64,000 nt of DNA from Anniella stebbinsi (lineage: Eukaryota > Chordata > Lepidosauria > Squamata > Anniellidae), in contig JARDYH010000003.1 of assembly GCA_029215795.1 (NCBI GenBank), positions 32,551,001-32,615,000 on the forward strand, given 5' to 3'. The position numbers and the translations under genes were made by a program. The notes beneath the pieces were generated by a model. It saw only the letters and a list, made by a program, of their open reading frames with translations, had not been told where the DNA came from and did not search any database. This document shows, one piece after another, positions 1 through 11,499 of this stretch (the first letter of the stretch is position 1; every line of letters begins with the position of its first letter).

Positions 1-2035
1 GCATGAAGCCAGCCTGAGGCTCTTTGTGAGTTAGTCATTCATTACCAATTGAGTTTAGTTACAGATAGCAATTGCAACTATTGAAGTTCAGCAAATTATT
101 GTATGGTATCTTAGTCAAAAGTGGAAGTAGAGCACTCCAAACTTTCAATGTAAGTTTATAACTGTGAAAAGCCTTAGAATAGCCTTACAACTACCTACTA
201 GGAAATTTTACCTATCTCTTTCACATAACTCTTCCTCATTTGCCACCACTACATTCCTAAAACCTAAGCAACTTTGCACCAGGTTTTTCCAGAGACTTAA
301 GTACTATGAGATTGGAAGGGAAAAACACCATCTATGAAACAAAGAGAAAGCAAGTACAGGCTGAAAAGCCATGAGGCACACATAGTCTGGACTATACAGT
401 AATGCCAATACTTCCATGGTGCAAAGAGATAATGCACATTAGCCTCAAGTACTTCAGGACTGTTCAAAAAAAGCCTCCCCACCTTCTGCAGGAATGCAAC
501 AAACTAAGGTATCTTGTCTGTGCGAATAAGCTCAAGTCTCAACTTTAAGTTCTACTACCCAAGACTACAAAGAAGACCCACAATGTAATTCAAGAATTGC
601 AGCTTCAGTCTACTGCAAGGGAACTTAATAGCTAGAAAAAAATGGTAAGGAGAAGCATGGGTCACTTGCTAAGCTATGTGAGTTGGCTGCTTTTTCAAGC
701 TAATCAGAACTTCCAAGCCACACTTTCAAATTTATTCAAGTTTAAACTATGTTGAGTCTATCACTAATATAAGTTGTAGGAGGTGAGGGGGCATTTAACA
801 GCATAAAGGACAAACAGATCATGGATGACCAGCCCTTCCTGAAGCATATGACCCCTACTCAACTACTTTTTACCCAGCCAAGATCACTTGAAGCACTGCT
901 GGGAGAAACACTGTCTGACCCCCACCCCTGGTTCTCGTCTTTCTTCATGCTAAGCATATCAACTGCTACTCTCAAATACAGCCCAGGAACAAAACAGGAA
1001 ACGACTATTGCATCTGAAAAAGAAACATTCTGATCTCAGCCCATCAGCCAAGGAAAGAGTAGATTTGTTTAGAACCAAAGTTTCTTATTAAGAGTCACTT
1101 CACATCAAGTGAAAACATAACACTAGCAAATTTAAATATTACTTGTGCCTGAAGATACATTATATTTTCAATCATAACTGCTTGTTTTTGCTGAAAATTA
1201 CTATCCATCACTAAGATTTGTTTGTTTAGTGTTTGTTTTAATTAAGTTAAGTATCTTTAAAATAGTACATTTAGTGAAGCAATTTTGTATCCAACTAAAT
1301 CTAGCCATTAGCAACCCATCTAAATTTGTTTGGAAGCAATGCCCATTCATTTCAATGGAGTGCCTTTCAACTACCTGTGTTTATTTAACTCATTTGTACA
1401 CCACTCTTACAGAGCAATCTTACTGCTTGGAATGAGGAGCTCCATTGGGGTCTCTCAAGAATCCAAAACCCTGCTCAGATCACAGAGAGAAGAAGAGGAG
1501 CAAGGTTCCCCCCTTCCTTTTCCATTCCCCTCACCCCACTCTTAAACAATGTCCCTCCCATTGTTATAATTGGCAGGGAAATGAACTATGCCAGCTTCTA
1601 GGGCTGGCATAGTTCTTCCCTTGTTCTGAGTATGTCAGGGCCATGGGAGAACTGTGGATCCTGCAAATCCACAACCTCTCCTGGCGCTCCCATGGAAGAC
1701 TGCCCCCAGCCCTGATCTTCCCCTTGTTTGTCACTACTGATGCTGAAGCTCCAGTGTCAGAGAGGTAAATGCTGCAGAGGCTTCTATGGGGTATACGAGG
1801 GCATCCAAGGTCAGACCTTGTCTTTGCCCACAGAGGGGGAAATCTGAAAAAGCCCTGAAAAAATAGGATTGGAACCTTAATCCAATAGGATTCCAGGGCA
1901 GTGAACAAGTTTATACTGCAAAACATTAAAGTGTACAGTAAACCATAACATTAACAATTATATGAGGCAGCTAAGGCATTACACAACTTAAAATGTCCGG
2001 AAAAACAAAGCATTCTTAATCTAGCACTGAAAGGA

Positions 2036-2145
2036 CAATAATGTTGGAACCAGGTTCACCTCTTTAGGGAAAGCATTCCATAAGTGGGGCAATGCCACAA
2101 AAAAGCCTTCTTTCTTTGTTGTTACACAATGCACTTCCAACAAGA
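2036..2145 (-). mobile_element. L2-type LINE fragment, old
   Basis: AGGGAAAGCATTCCATAAGT and GGGGCAATGCCACAAAAAAG align with the L2 text at about 15300-15350 (GGGAGATCATTCCATAATTG). One of very few repeats in the first 7 kb. Confidence 0.55.
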
Positions 2146-2806
2146 AAAGAACATGAAGAGCTGTTTAAGCAGAGCGATAGATTGGTACAATAGTTTTGAA
2201 AAAATCAAATGATCCTCCCTTCCTATTTATAGTTATAACAATGTTTTACAGATCAGCTGGTCTCTGGAACTTTGAGTGTTCCTGGATTACTGAACACTAG
2301 TATTAGAATCCATCTTTGTTTCAACCTGTCTTTAAGGGTCCAAGGCAGCAAACTTACCAAGTTTTGCAGGGTTTTGAACCAGTTGGACCTCCTTGTCCCA
2401 TACCATTCAGAATACATGCCTAACGTGTAGAGACAAGCCATTTAATAATATGGCTTCCCCAACAGCATAGTATCTTGCTCAGTCTTTGAAAAAGGTGAGC
2501 TATAACTGTGACTTCTGCAATTTCCTTACGATACACAGAGAAGCAGGGTTTGAAGGAGAGAGAGAACTTGGAAATATAGTTCTGTCACCATTCCACAACA
2601 GTTACAGTTCAGCTACAAAAATCCATAGCAAGATTAATATTTTGGAAACTGAGGACATGCCCCAAAGGTATGAACAAAGTTACATAAAAGGAACAATCGA
2701 TACTTAAGTGTTGAAACTAGTAATGTGTTCCTTTACTGCACAACTTCTCATGATGTCTGGAGTTGTATGTGACTGCATCTAGTTCATGTACGCTTGCCAT
2801 AAAGCA

Positions 2807-2905
2807 AGGGTAGATAACTTTCAGCTCTCCATATGTTGTTGGTCTCCAACCCCCATCAAACCAGCTAGCATGTCCAGTTGTCAGGTATGATGAGAGTTGG
2901 TGAGA
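2807..2905. repeat. CTCCAGATG foldback family, degraded half copy
   Basis: This family has the plan AACCTGGTGCCCTCCAGATG - TTGGACTACAACTCCCAT - spacer - the complement of both, ~115-130 bp in all. Here only a decayed first arm is left. Confidence 0.45.
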
Positions 2906-5900
2906 GTCCGGGCAACACTTGCAGACCACAGGTTGCCCACACATGTCATAAAACATCATTTCCACATCCTTGTGCAACAGAAAACCCATATATGCTTTGT
3001 GGGGTGGAGTGCTTCAAGTCAAGGTAAAAACAAGATCACCTTAGATTCACCATCAGCGAGTACTATGGTACTGCAGCAATCCATTTCAGCCTCCACACAT
3101 AGGAGCTATTGAAACTAAACATACATCAGATCAGAGAAGACGTTTGCCTAAAAGCAGCTGTTTGCATATAAACACGGCACAGCTAGATCTATGCTATTTA
3201 GTCTGTTCATCCTATGAAGAGGTTCCTAAAGGAAAAATTACCCCAGTTACAAATTGTGTCTATGAAAATACACACTCTGTTAAAAAGAGATCTATACTAC
3301 TTTCCATCAATGTTCCAAAGCTATTTAAGGGGTTGCTAAGTCATCATCCAAACTGTTCCTTCATAAGGAAATTGCCTTTCAGGGGATAGCCCAGGTAATC
3401 TAGTGCTCTCTAAGGAACACTTTATTAGTCATATGATTTTCTGATACCATACAACTGGCCACTATTGAAGCCCCTGTATCTCCCAGGGCTCCACTGGGAG
3501 ACTTCATCCTGCTTCTGACTTCCCAAAACCTCCTATGCACAATAGGGGAGGTAGGTTCAAATTCCAGCTCGTACCTACTCAGATGCTAAAATAGGGCTCA
3601 AACAATCAGGTAAAAGAATTCTAAGGCAGATGTTACCACGCTGTATTCTGAGTACATGCAAAGTGTACTCAAAATGTACTCCGACTTTTACGGAGTTACT
3701 CTGAATACAATTGGACTAAAGTTACTCTGACATATGGTCCTGCTTACTAATAGTGCATTTCCTACAAGGATGGCATCCTGGCACCTGCTTCAGCAACACA
3801 AACACTTGTATTGGCCTCCAAAAATAAATATTTGCACCATCCTCTATACTTGTCTACTTGCTTCTGGCCTACCTGAACATTGGTGGCCTCCAAATACACA
3901 AAGCAAATTAGGCACATGCACCTCAAGGCGAGTAGTGCAAGCACACTCTCACTATAACTTCAGGCCAACCCACTCCCATACAGTGACAGTTTCCAGTCAA
4001 GGACATTTTTGAACTCATAAACATTACTGCAATCTGCAAAGGAAAAGCAAATATACAATGGCCAGGATCCAAACTAGCACACATTGAGCATTTATCCAAT
4101 CTGAGCAGAAGCCTGCCCGTACCCCCTCCAAACACCTGCTCCCAAGTCAGGGGCTCTATGCTAAGGTACCTCAAAAGGCACAAAGGAAGCTGTCCCAACC
4201 CCATGCATGAAGCCTTACTTGTGCACAGGGGGCGGGTAGGAAATTGAATCTTGGCCCAATACTTTCCTCCAGATTTGCATTTTAAGATAAAGCTTCTGTG
4301 AAGCCATATAATTCATCATATAATTCATCAATCTACACTCCTACTGGCAGCATCCTGACAAGTTACAGCCATGCCATGAAGCACTTGAGATCTGATCCTC
4401 CACAAGACACCGTATCAGGCAACCAACTCCAGTAGTGCATGTAATGTGGGGTGGGGATGGGGGAGAAGAGATCTGCATAACTCCCTCTTCAAAAGCACTT
4501 ATAACACTATTATGTAATGAGATATCAAAAGGCTCCAAGTGTAGCTCTTAAATGAAGAATTCTGAGACTGCCAATGTTACCTCCATACAAGGAGGAAAGT
4601 AAAGAGAAAGGGGTCTGCACATGAAGGGGAAGAATCTGCAGTTGCTCAAGACAAGACCAGCATACACCAAGCATACGTTTATACTGCCACTTTGAAAAAT
4701 AACTTCCTTCTCTCCCTGCACATCCATCCCCAAATTCAAACTCAGGACTAAGAGGAGTCCATGGGAATACAATGCTTTTATGTCATATGCTACTCAAATG
4801 TTCCACAGCTATCAGCAGTTAGCAGTGCACAACAAACTAAACATAGGCTTTTTGCAAAATGTTGACAATCGCGATAAACACTAGAAAGATGGATTTATGC
4901 CGGTATGGATATACACTTACTAGCTGCTTCATGGTCTCAAATTAATTTATTTTCTATCTCTCAAGACATCTTTTCTATACACTTTTTCTAAAAGCTGGCA
5001 GGTCTTGCCCCAATAGCTTCTAATCTAGACCGCTTCTCCTGGCATTAACATTCAGACAGTTTTACCTTTTATTACAAGTAATGAAGTTTTATGAATAAGG
5101 GGCATGTTCTACCAAACCCAGATGTTATATCAAGTCTAAGTTACAGAACCATTTTTGTATGTTGGATAGCCTTGTGAATGCTTCAATTTATGCGGATTCC
5201 AAATGGCCTGCCTATCTGGAACTTTAAAAAGTGGGCTGAATCAAGGTACAAGCACCAGCAATCTGTGCATGTGGTAAAGTACTAACACCTGCATTATCAG
5301 CTTTGGTGATTAGCTATCACCTGTAGTTAATAAGGGGGGGAATCGCTATTGCTTTGTTGATGGCCTAGTACCATAGCTATATCAGTTATTATAGCACAGC
5401 CCTACACAGGCCTGTAAACATAGGTTTTATGTTGACCCTCATCAATCTAAAGATGCATTATGGAGAAATATAAGAATCATGTGTGTTTAACATTGCCTTG
5501 AGTTAGATTAAGAAGTAGTAAGAAAGCTGCACATTTAACTATTCCAGCTGCTCATCAAGAGTCCACAGTGACAGGGGTTCACCTCCAGAGAAATTATTTC
5601 CAAAGCTAAATTAACAAGCCTGCTTCCATTCCCGAAAACCTGACAGAAACAAGCCAACTCACATCAACGTCTAACATATAAAAATGATATTAATTGTTCT
5701 GAGATAGCTCAAATGACAAGCTAGTTTTGCAGATCTTCCAAAGCATTAACTCAACAAGTCAGTAAGTGGAACTTTTCCCAATTATTTCATTTCAGTTGAA
5801 TATACAAGGATAACACCATAGCTCCAGACATCAAGTGCATGAGTCAGACAGTATTAGCCTGTGCAAAGGTTTGCAGTTTTCACTGGAGTGGCAAAGATAA

Positions 5901-7229
5901 ATAACTACAGCCATTTTTCACCTGATGACTAAGTCAGAACATATCTTTATACAAGCAGTAACTGATTACGCAGTTGTTACTTTGGAGTCAGTTGTATCAC
6001 ACCTATGCTTAAGGGGAGAAACTGCATTTTAAGAAGAGTTGTAGAAGTACGCTCATCTGAGAAACAAGGTTGATAAACCAGCCTCTTCTGCAGGAAGCAA
6101 GATAGATGCTTCAATCTTTTTAGCCACAATATCATTTTACCTATACAGTTCAGAGCAGTTTCATCAAGAATGCTTTGGTAGAACCATTAGTCAGAGAGGC
6201 ACATATAAACATTAACATTCAGGCTGTGTGGATACCATTTGCAAGAGAGATACCCTTCAAAGGAAAATTATCCTACGAAGAAACAAAATTGTACCTACAA
6301 AGTTCATTTGTGGCCAGTTCAGATGTTATATTTTACAGATGCAAGTCACTCCTATCTCTTATTTACCAGTAATGTACAAGACTAATGCAAACAGACCTAT
6401 AAAATCTTAAATGCATTTGCGATGCCATGTTTCTAAGGTGTGCCTGCAGTCAGAGCTGCATGTTACTAAAGCAATTATCCGTACAGGAATGATGCCACCA
6501 TCCACAAACTTCTAAATATGCTCTTGAGAGGCTTCTTTTTAAACAAAGGCCATTCTATAGGTAGAATGGTATAATCGTCACAGATTGTGCACAGAAAGGG
6601 TGTACCCCCAAGTCAAAGAACAGGATGAAAGAAGCAGACCATGCTAATAGAAAGAGAATGTCTGTAAGTACTGGCACATTTCTTACTACATCATTTAAGT
6701 ATTGAAACTAGGAAGCTGCTGCAATGTATAGAAAAGGGGTGGCCAAGATGTAAACAACATGCATCCCACTGGCTCTTATGAAAAGCTCAAGGCTATCTTT
6801 TTACATGTTCTAGCCATCAATAACAACAATGAAAGTTTAAAAGTTATAACCACAGTCCTCAAGAACCAAGCTCAATAAAGAATCCACCCTTTTTGAAATC
6901 CTTGCTTCATCGACCACAATGCATCAAGAGCAAGACTGGGCAAATAAAAATATTCTAGAAACAACATGCCCAAAAGCATTTGTCATTTTCCTATCGGTTG
7001 TTGTAGCAGCATCTAACAAACAAATTAGCTGCCTGTAATCCTCTCCCCACCCCTACCTTTCCCCTCTTTTTAATGTGGCTGAACAAGTTGCTCATTTCAG
7101 ATACAAGCTCTGGGACTACTTGGATATATTTTCACCATCTTGCCAGATAAGAAGAAAAGCTGATTAAGCAACAAAATACATATTTCACCATCTTTAATAA
7201 GAGTGAAAGCTGGGTAGAGAAAGCAAGAC

Positions 7230-7252
7230 AGAGAGCGAGAGAGAGAGAGAGA
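7230..7252 (+). repeat. (GA)n microsatellite
   Basis: Run of GA with one GC interruption just below the CpG island. Confidence 0.9.
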
Positions 7253-7289
7253 ATTTGGTCCGAATTTGATAACGGGGTAAGGCATAGGA

Positions 7290-8400
7290 TCTGTCTTGCA
7301 AGCTCCGTCATTCCCTCCCCCTTCCCGGCTTGATTAAGGCAGAGCCAACTGAATGAGGAAGTGAAGCTCCGCGGGCGGAAGCCAAGCCCATTGCAATGTC
7401 TGCAACGAGATTGTCAGCCCGTGACTCAGGCGGGAGCCCTGACAGCTGCCTAGCTAACTGCTGCTGCCCGTTAGTTCCAAGGAAGGAGCATTCACAAGAC
7501 CAGTTCAATATGGAGCAAGGGAGCAGAAAAACCCCTCGTTTACAGAAGGAACCCCAATTGCAAACTGACGTGAAATAAACGAATGAGGAAAGGCCTCCTA
7601 ATGTTCAGCAGCATCACAGAAGGGATTGAGAGAGAAGCACGCGAGCAACTGCTTCCTCTGAGGCCATTCTCTAAGACGCAGGAGGTTGTAGCTTCAGGTT
7701 CTCTTTGCAGGGTTGTTGTATTTTTTAGGATGGGGTGGGTGGGGGTGGGGGTGGGAGGAGAAACAGAAAGAAGGTAGCATTGGTCAAAAACTGGTACACC
7801 AAAGGAGCAAAGGAAAAGAAGAAACGTTCACCTGGACCTGCGCGTGGAAGTTGCAGGACGCTCCCCACCCCCAGGGCAAAAAGGATTCAAAAGATAAAAG
7901 CTGCACCTTCCCCCAAAAGACGGTGCCTTAACGAGTGGCACTTCCAGGACTACAGCTCGCTTGGCAGGAGAAAGAGATTCTAGAAGTTAAGCCACACCCG
8001 CCCGCCTACCCAATGAACCTCAACCCGCCGGCGCCAAACTGAAAACCAAGCGTCATCTCGTACGTTTCCCGTCCCGTCCCGCACCAACCCTGGATTGGGA
8101 CTTCACCTGAGTCTGGCCAAAGCCTGGGGAAAAGCCGCCGCCGCGGCTCCTGCGCCTCACGGAGAAAAGACTAGGCTCGGTAACCGACAGCTTCAAAGAG
8201 TGCCCCAGCGCCTTACCCACTGCGCTGTTTCAGCTTCAACGCTTCTAACTCACCGGCAACAGCGAGGTTTCAAGCCGGGAGGGAGCGGCCGCGGCTAAGG
8301 ATCTAACGCCCACTTGATGTACTATCAGCCAATAGGAACAGGCGTTTGCTCTGACTGAGGTCTTGTTTTCGCCAATGGCGGCTCAAGTGGAGGGTGGTGC
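7290..8400 (-). promoter_or_regulatory. CpG island, probable promoter of a leftward gene
   Basis: CpG-rich block of about 1.1 kb in AT-rich surroundings, with Sp1-like and GCGGCCGC sequences. CCAAT boxes lie at about 8330 (CAGCCAATAG) and 8372 (CGCCAATGGCGGC, which also fits YY1). A strong minus-strand splice donor GCCG|GTGAGT is at 8254/8253 and a second, GTGG|GTAAGG, at 8217/8216. This arrangement fits a short non-coding first exon at about 8320-8254 transcribed leftwards. No coding exon is seen below it. By synteny with other vertebrates MYH9 would be a candidate, but nothing in the sequence proves it. Confidence 0.5.
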
Positions 8401-8722
8401 TTCTAGGAAGGAGGCGTAAGACTTTTTTTTAATCTTAACTGTCGCCCCAACCCCGCTCTTGTATTAGCCCACCCCCGTCTCGCAGTAATGGTCCCAGCTA
8501 ATGGTCCCTCATGCAAGGAGGAGCAAAGATTGACACATTACGCAACCAATACATGCATGCAGAAAGGGAAGGGCTCTTTGTAGGCCTATCCTGAACGTTT
8601 CTCTATCCTGAGGCGTGGCAACGAGGAACGTTGTGGTGGGAAATGACTTCAGAAGGGGAACGAATCTCTGTCATCCATTTTCATCCTAGTTCGACTTCCC
8701 TGGACAGGAGGAACCAAATCTA

Positions 8723-8814
8723 AAGGCTCAATCCCATACATGTTTACTCAGGAGTAAGCCCCATGGTTAAATCAAGGCTTATTCCTAGGTAAGGATGTAT
8801 AGGATGGCAGCCTT
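8723..8814. repeat. Short palindrome of the CATGTTTACTCAGGAGTAAG family
   Basis: 92 bp; ends AAGGCTCAATCCCATACATG and the complement of CCTATACATCCTTACC-type sequence, with a central CCATGGTTAAATCAAGG. A small foldback family frequent in reptile DNA. Confidence 0.6.
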
Positions 8815-8900
8815 AAATATCTAAAAACAATACCTAGATATTGTCTTTCTCTTTTTTTGCCCTCCATATTCAGTCTGTCAAAAGACCATGTCGCTCCGAG

Positions 8901-9017
8901 GTGTGTGGGACCTGTGGCCCTCCAGATGTTGAACCACAGCACTCATTCCTAACTATGCTGGCTGCAGCCGATGGGAGTTGGAGTCCAACGTATGGAGGTC
9001 TGCACGTTCCTCACCCC
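8901..9017. repeat. CTCCAGATG foldback family copy
   Basis: First arm GGCCCTCCAGATGTTGAACC, spacer with ATGCTGGCTGCAGCC, and second arm GATGGGAGTTGGAGTCCAAC. The second arm's end is decayed. Confidence 0.65.
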
Positions 9018-9189
9018 TACAAAAATACAGACTCAACCTCTGGCTCCTTAACAAACAAAACCCCTGTTGAATATGCCTTGGTCATTTTTCAGGTTCACCA
9101 CTGAGGTCTTTCTGACCTTTCAAAGTTACTTTACATTGGTCTGCTTGTGTTCATCCAGTACTCTGCTCCCAAAATTAAGTGGCTTTTTG

Positions 9190-9835
9190 CATCACTGGGC
9201 CATGTGACAATCTTAAATCCCTACACTGGCTTTCTGTTTCTGGATCCCACTCAAACTCCTCATACTTACCTTTAAACCTTCTATGGCCGTATCCCCTCTC
9301 CTGCTTATTTCTCCACTCATACCCCTTCCTGTAACCAACACTTACCCAGCTCCACCACTCAGTGTCCAAAAGTCTCCTGTTCCCTGAAACAACTGCTGCT
9401 TTCCTGCCCCATATTCCTGGCACTGTGCCACCACCTCCCTTGTTTCCCTCATATTGATCCTCAAAACTCACCTTTTCCAGGATGCCTTTGGAACAACTTC
9501 CTACTACGCCCACTCCCAATACCTTATTGTAATGAAGCATGATGGAGTTCAATTTTATTGTTTCCTAGTGTTGTTGTTTTTAATTATTTTTGTTATTTAT
9601 TTGTTGTAATTATTTATTAATTGATACTTTGGCATGTAAACCACTTAGCTTATCAAATGGTATACAATTACTAACAAATAAGTGAAAGTATGCACAACTG
9701 AAATAGTTGCATGTTCTTTCTTAGTTGACCTCTGCTCCTTTTCTCTCCCTTTCTGCTATTGTTTCCTTGTTTCTCTTTTCAGATTCTAAGCCCCTTGGGG
9801 TAGGGGCTTGTCAAACCTGTTCTTTGTAGAGCATC
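9190..9835 (+). mobile_element. Old L2/CR1-clade LINE 3' end
   Basis: Plus-strand text follows the degenerate C-terminal LINE ORF pattern (CTACACTGGCTTTCTGTTTC, CTCATACTTACCTTTAAACC, CTCAAAACTCACCTTTTCCA) and ends with AGATTCTAAGCCCCTTGGGG, the motif common near L2-type 3' ends. No frame is open. Confidence 0.55.
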
Positions 9836-10288
9836 ATATGCATAGATGGCACAATCTTCATTGTGATGTCCAAAAAAATAAGAATTGCACTGCTAGATCA
9901 GACCAAAGTCTATTTAAACTGAATCCGTGGCAAGTTTTTCTGGGATTAAGCCTCACTGAACACAGTGGAATTTACTTCTGGGTAAACATGCATAGCTTTT
10001 CCCTGTTAGTCCAGCATTGTTTTCAACAATGGCCAGCCAGATTCCCCTGGCAAGTTTATGACAAGATATGATGGAGATAGCCATTCCCTATTGCTTGTCT
10101 TCAGTATTTGGTGACCAGAAGTATTCTACCTCTGAATACAGACGTCCCATTTCTTAGCTATCAGCAAAACAACAGTGAACTCTGTGGAAGAGCACATGCT
10201 TTGCGTGCAAAAAGGTCCCAGATACATTTCCAGATAGGGCTGCAAAAGACTTTTGTCTGAAAACCTGGAGCGCTGCAGCCAATCACTA

Positions 10289-10409
10289 TCTCAACCTGGG
10301 TCCCTCCAGATGTTTTGAACTACAACTACTATCAATTTCAGCCATGGCCAATGGTCAGGAAAGGTGGGAGGTATAGTCCAAAACATCTGGAGGGGCCCAG
10401 GTTGAAGAA
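10289..10409. repeat. CTCCAGATG foldback family copy, inside a SINE
   Basis: Arms CCTCCAGATGTTTTGAACTA and TAGTCCAAAACATCTGGAGG are clear. It separates the head of a tRNA-derived SINE from its tail. Confidence 0.7.
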
Positions 10410-10423
10410 AGTTGTTGTAGACC

Positions 10424-10552
10424 AGGAATGGGCTATCAGTGGCCCTACATGTGTTGTTAGATTGCAACTCCCATCATCCCTCACCATTTCCTATCACCAG
10501 GGGTGGGTGGTGTGGCAGTCCAATAACATCTGGAGAGCCACAAGCTGCCCTC
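10424..10552. repeat. CTCCAGATG foldback family copy, tandem to the previous one
   Basis: Contains TTGCAACTCCCATCATCCCT and CAGTCCAATAACATCTGGAG. Only ~15 bp separate it from the copy before it. Confidence 0.65.
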
Positions 10553-10695
10553 CCATCTTGGAGATAATACTGAACTAGATGGAGCAATTGTCTGGCTCAC
10601 TATAAGGCAGCTTGCCATGTTCCTAATACTAGCTGTATTTTTGTTTTTTTTAAACCATCAGATTTTACTGCAGATTATAAAGAGGGTGGACCACA

Positions 10696-10819
10696 ACTTT
10701 CCTCAATCTGATGACCTCCAGATGTTTTGCACTACAACTCCTGTCAGTCCCAGCCAGCAAGGCAGGATGGTAGGAGTTGTAGCCTAAAACAACTGGAGGG
10801 CACCAGGTTGGGAGAGGCT
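10696..10819. repeat. CTCCAGATG foldback family copy
   Basis: Arms GACCTCCAGATGTTTTGCAC and CTAAAACAACTGGAGGGCAC; the third such copy within 530 bp. Confidence 0.7.
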
Positions 10820-11354
10820 AGTGGAAAGGTTTTGAAATATTTAAAAACAAAAACAAGGGGTAGGATCCATTCAAAATTAAGCACTTAAAACTGTCCCATT
10901 GATTTCTGTGTGAGAGATACAAGTATGGGTTTAACTTGGTTGGCTTCGGACAACACTTTAAACAAAAGGCTTCAAGCTAAACAACGTGCAAGCCCGTTGT
11001 TTCTCTCCGTTGCTTAATTGGTCAGAATAGCGTACCGTCAGTTGTGTGTGCGTGGTGTGTAATCCTCCACACGACACAATAAGGAACACAACTAACGGTT
11101 GCTTCCCCACCCTCCATTGCCTAATGTGTAATAGAATGCCCAAGGCATTCTCCAGGTATGTAAAGAATGCATTTTTGGAGGTATAAATGATGTGTGAAAA
11201 GACTTTAAGTTAGCCCAGAGTCAAGGACCCTAAAAGACCAATTAGAAACTTCACCTGAAACCAGGAATCAAAATAGCTGAAGGTGTATTAGTAGAAGCTG
11301 ATTGTCCTAGGCCTTTATCACACCGGCGATTTTAAGAACACCAGCTGCGACTTT

Positions 11355-11494
11355 GAGCCTATCTACACACGCAGGATAAAACACTTTGAAAATGTTTTGA
11401 AAACTGTATATAGAGTGTGTCCTGAGCCCCAACAGTTCTCAAAACTATTTTAAACCATCTTAAACCATTTTAAAGCAGTAGAGTAGATAGGTTC
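11355..11494. mobile_element. Foldback element of the CTATCTACACACGCAGG family, short copy
   Basis: Ends GAGCCTATCTAC and GTAGATAGGTTC form the terminal inverted repeat. Internally it has only one copy of the AAAACACTTTGAAAATG arm, so it is an internally deleted relative of the 28137-28355 element. Confidence 0.7.
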
Positions 11495-11499
11495 TTTGA

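Larger units (their letters stand above)
1..7229. other. Repeat-poor AT-rich stretch without recognisable gene
   Basis: No exon could be supported; the longest open frame (120 residues, 1926-1564) matches nothing recognised. Apart from the old fragments at 2036-2145 and 2807-2905, transposons are absent, in contrast to the rest of the window. It may be a first intron of the gene starting at the CpG island. Confidence 0.5.
10190..10625 (+). mobile_element. tRNA-derived SINE split by two foldback elements
   Basis: The head at 10190-10288 has GCTTTGCGTGCAAAAAGGTC and a decayed box B (GATACATTTCC). The tail at 10555-10625 has TACTGAACTAGATGGAGCAA and ATAAGGCAGCTTGCCATGTT. The 265 bp between them are two foldback copies (10289-10409, 10424-10552). 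Confidence 0.7.

Noticed and set aside
1564..1926. 120-residue minus-strand open frame
   Set aside because: No recognisable domain, no splice or start context, and low-complexity usage typical of chance open frames.
1..8253. MYH9 coding exons as the left-hand gene
   Set aside because: No myosin head sequence is found on the minus strand; only position and synteny suggest MYH9.
9175..9552. 125-residue open frame on the minus strand
   Set aside because: It is the antisense of an old LINE 3' end.
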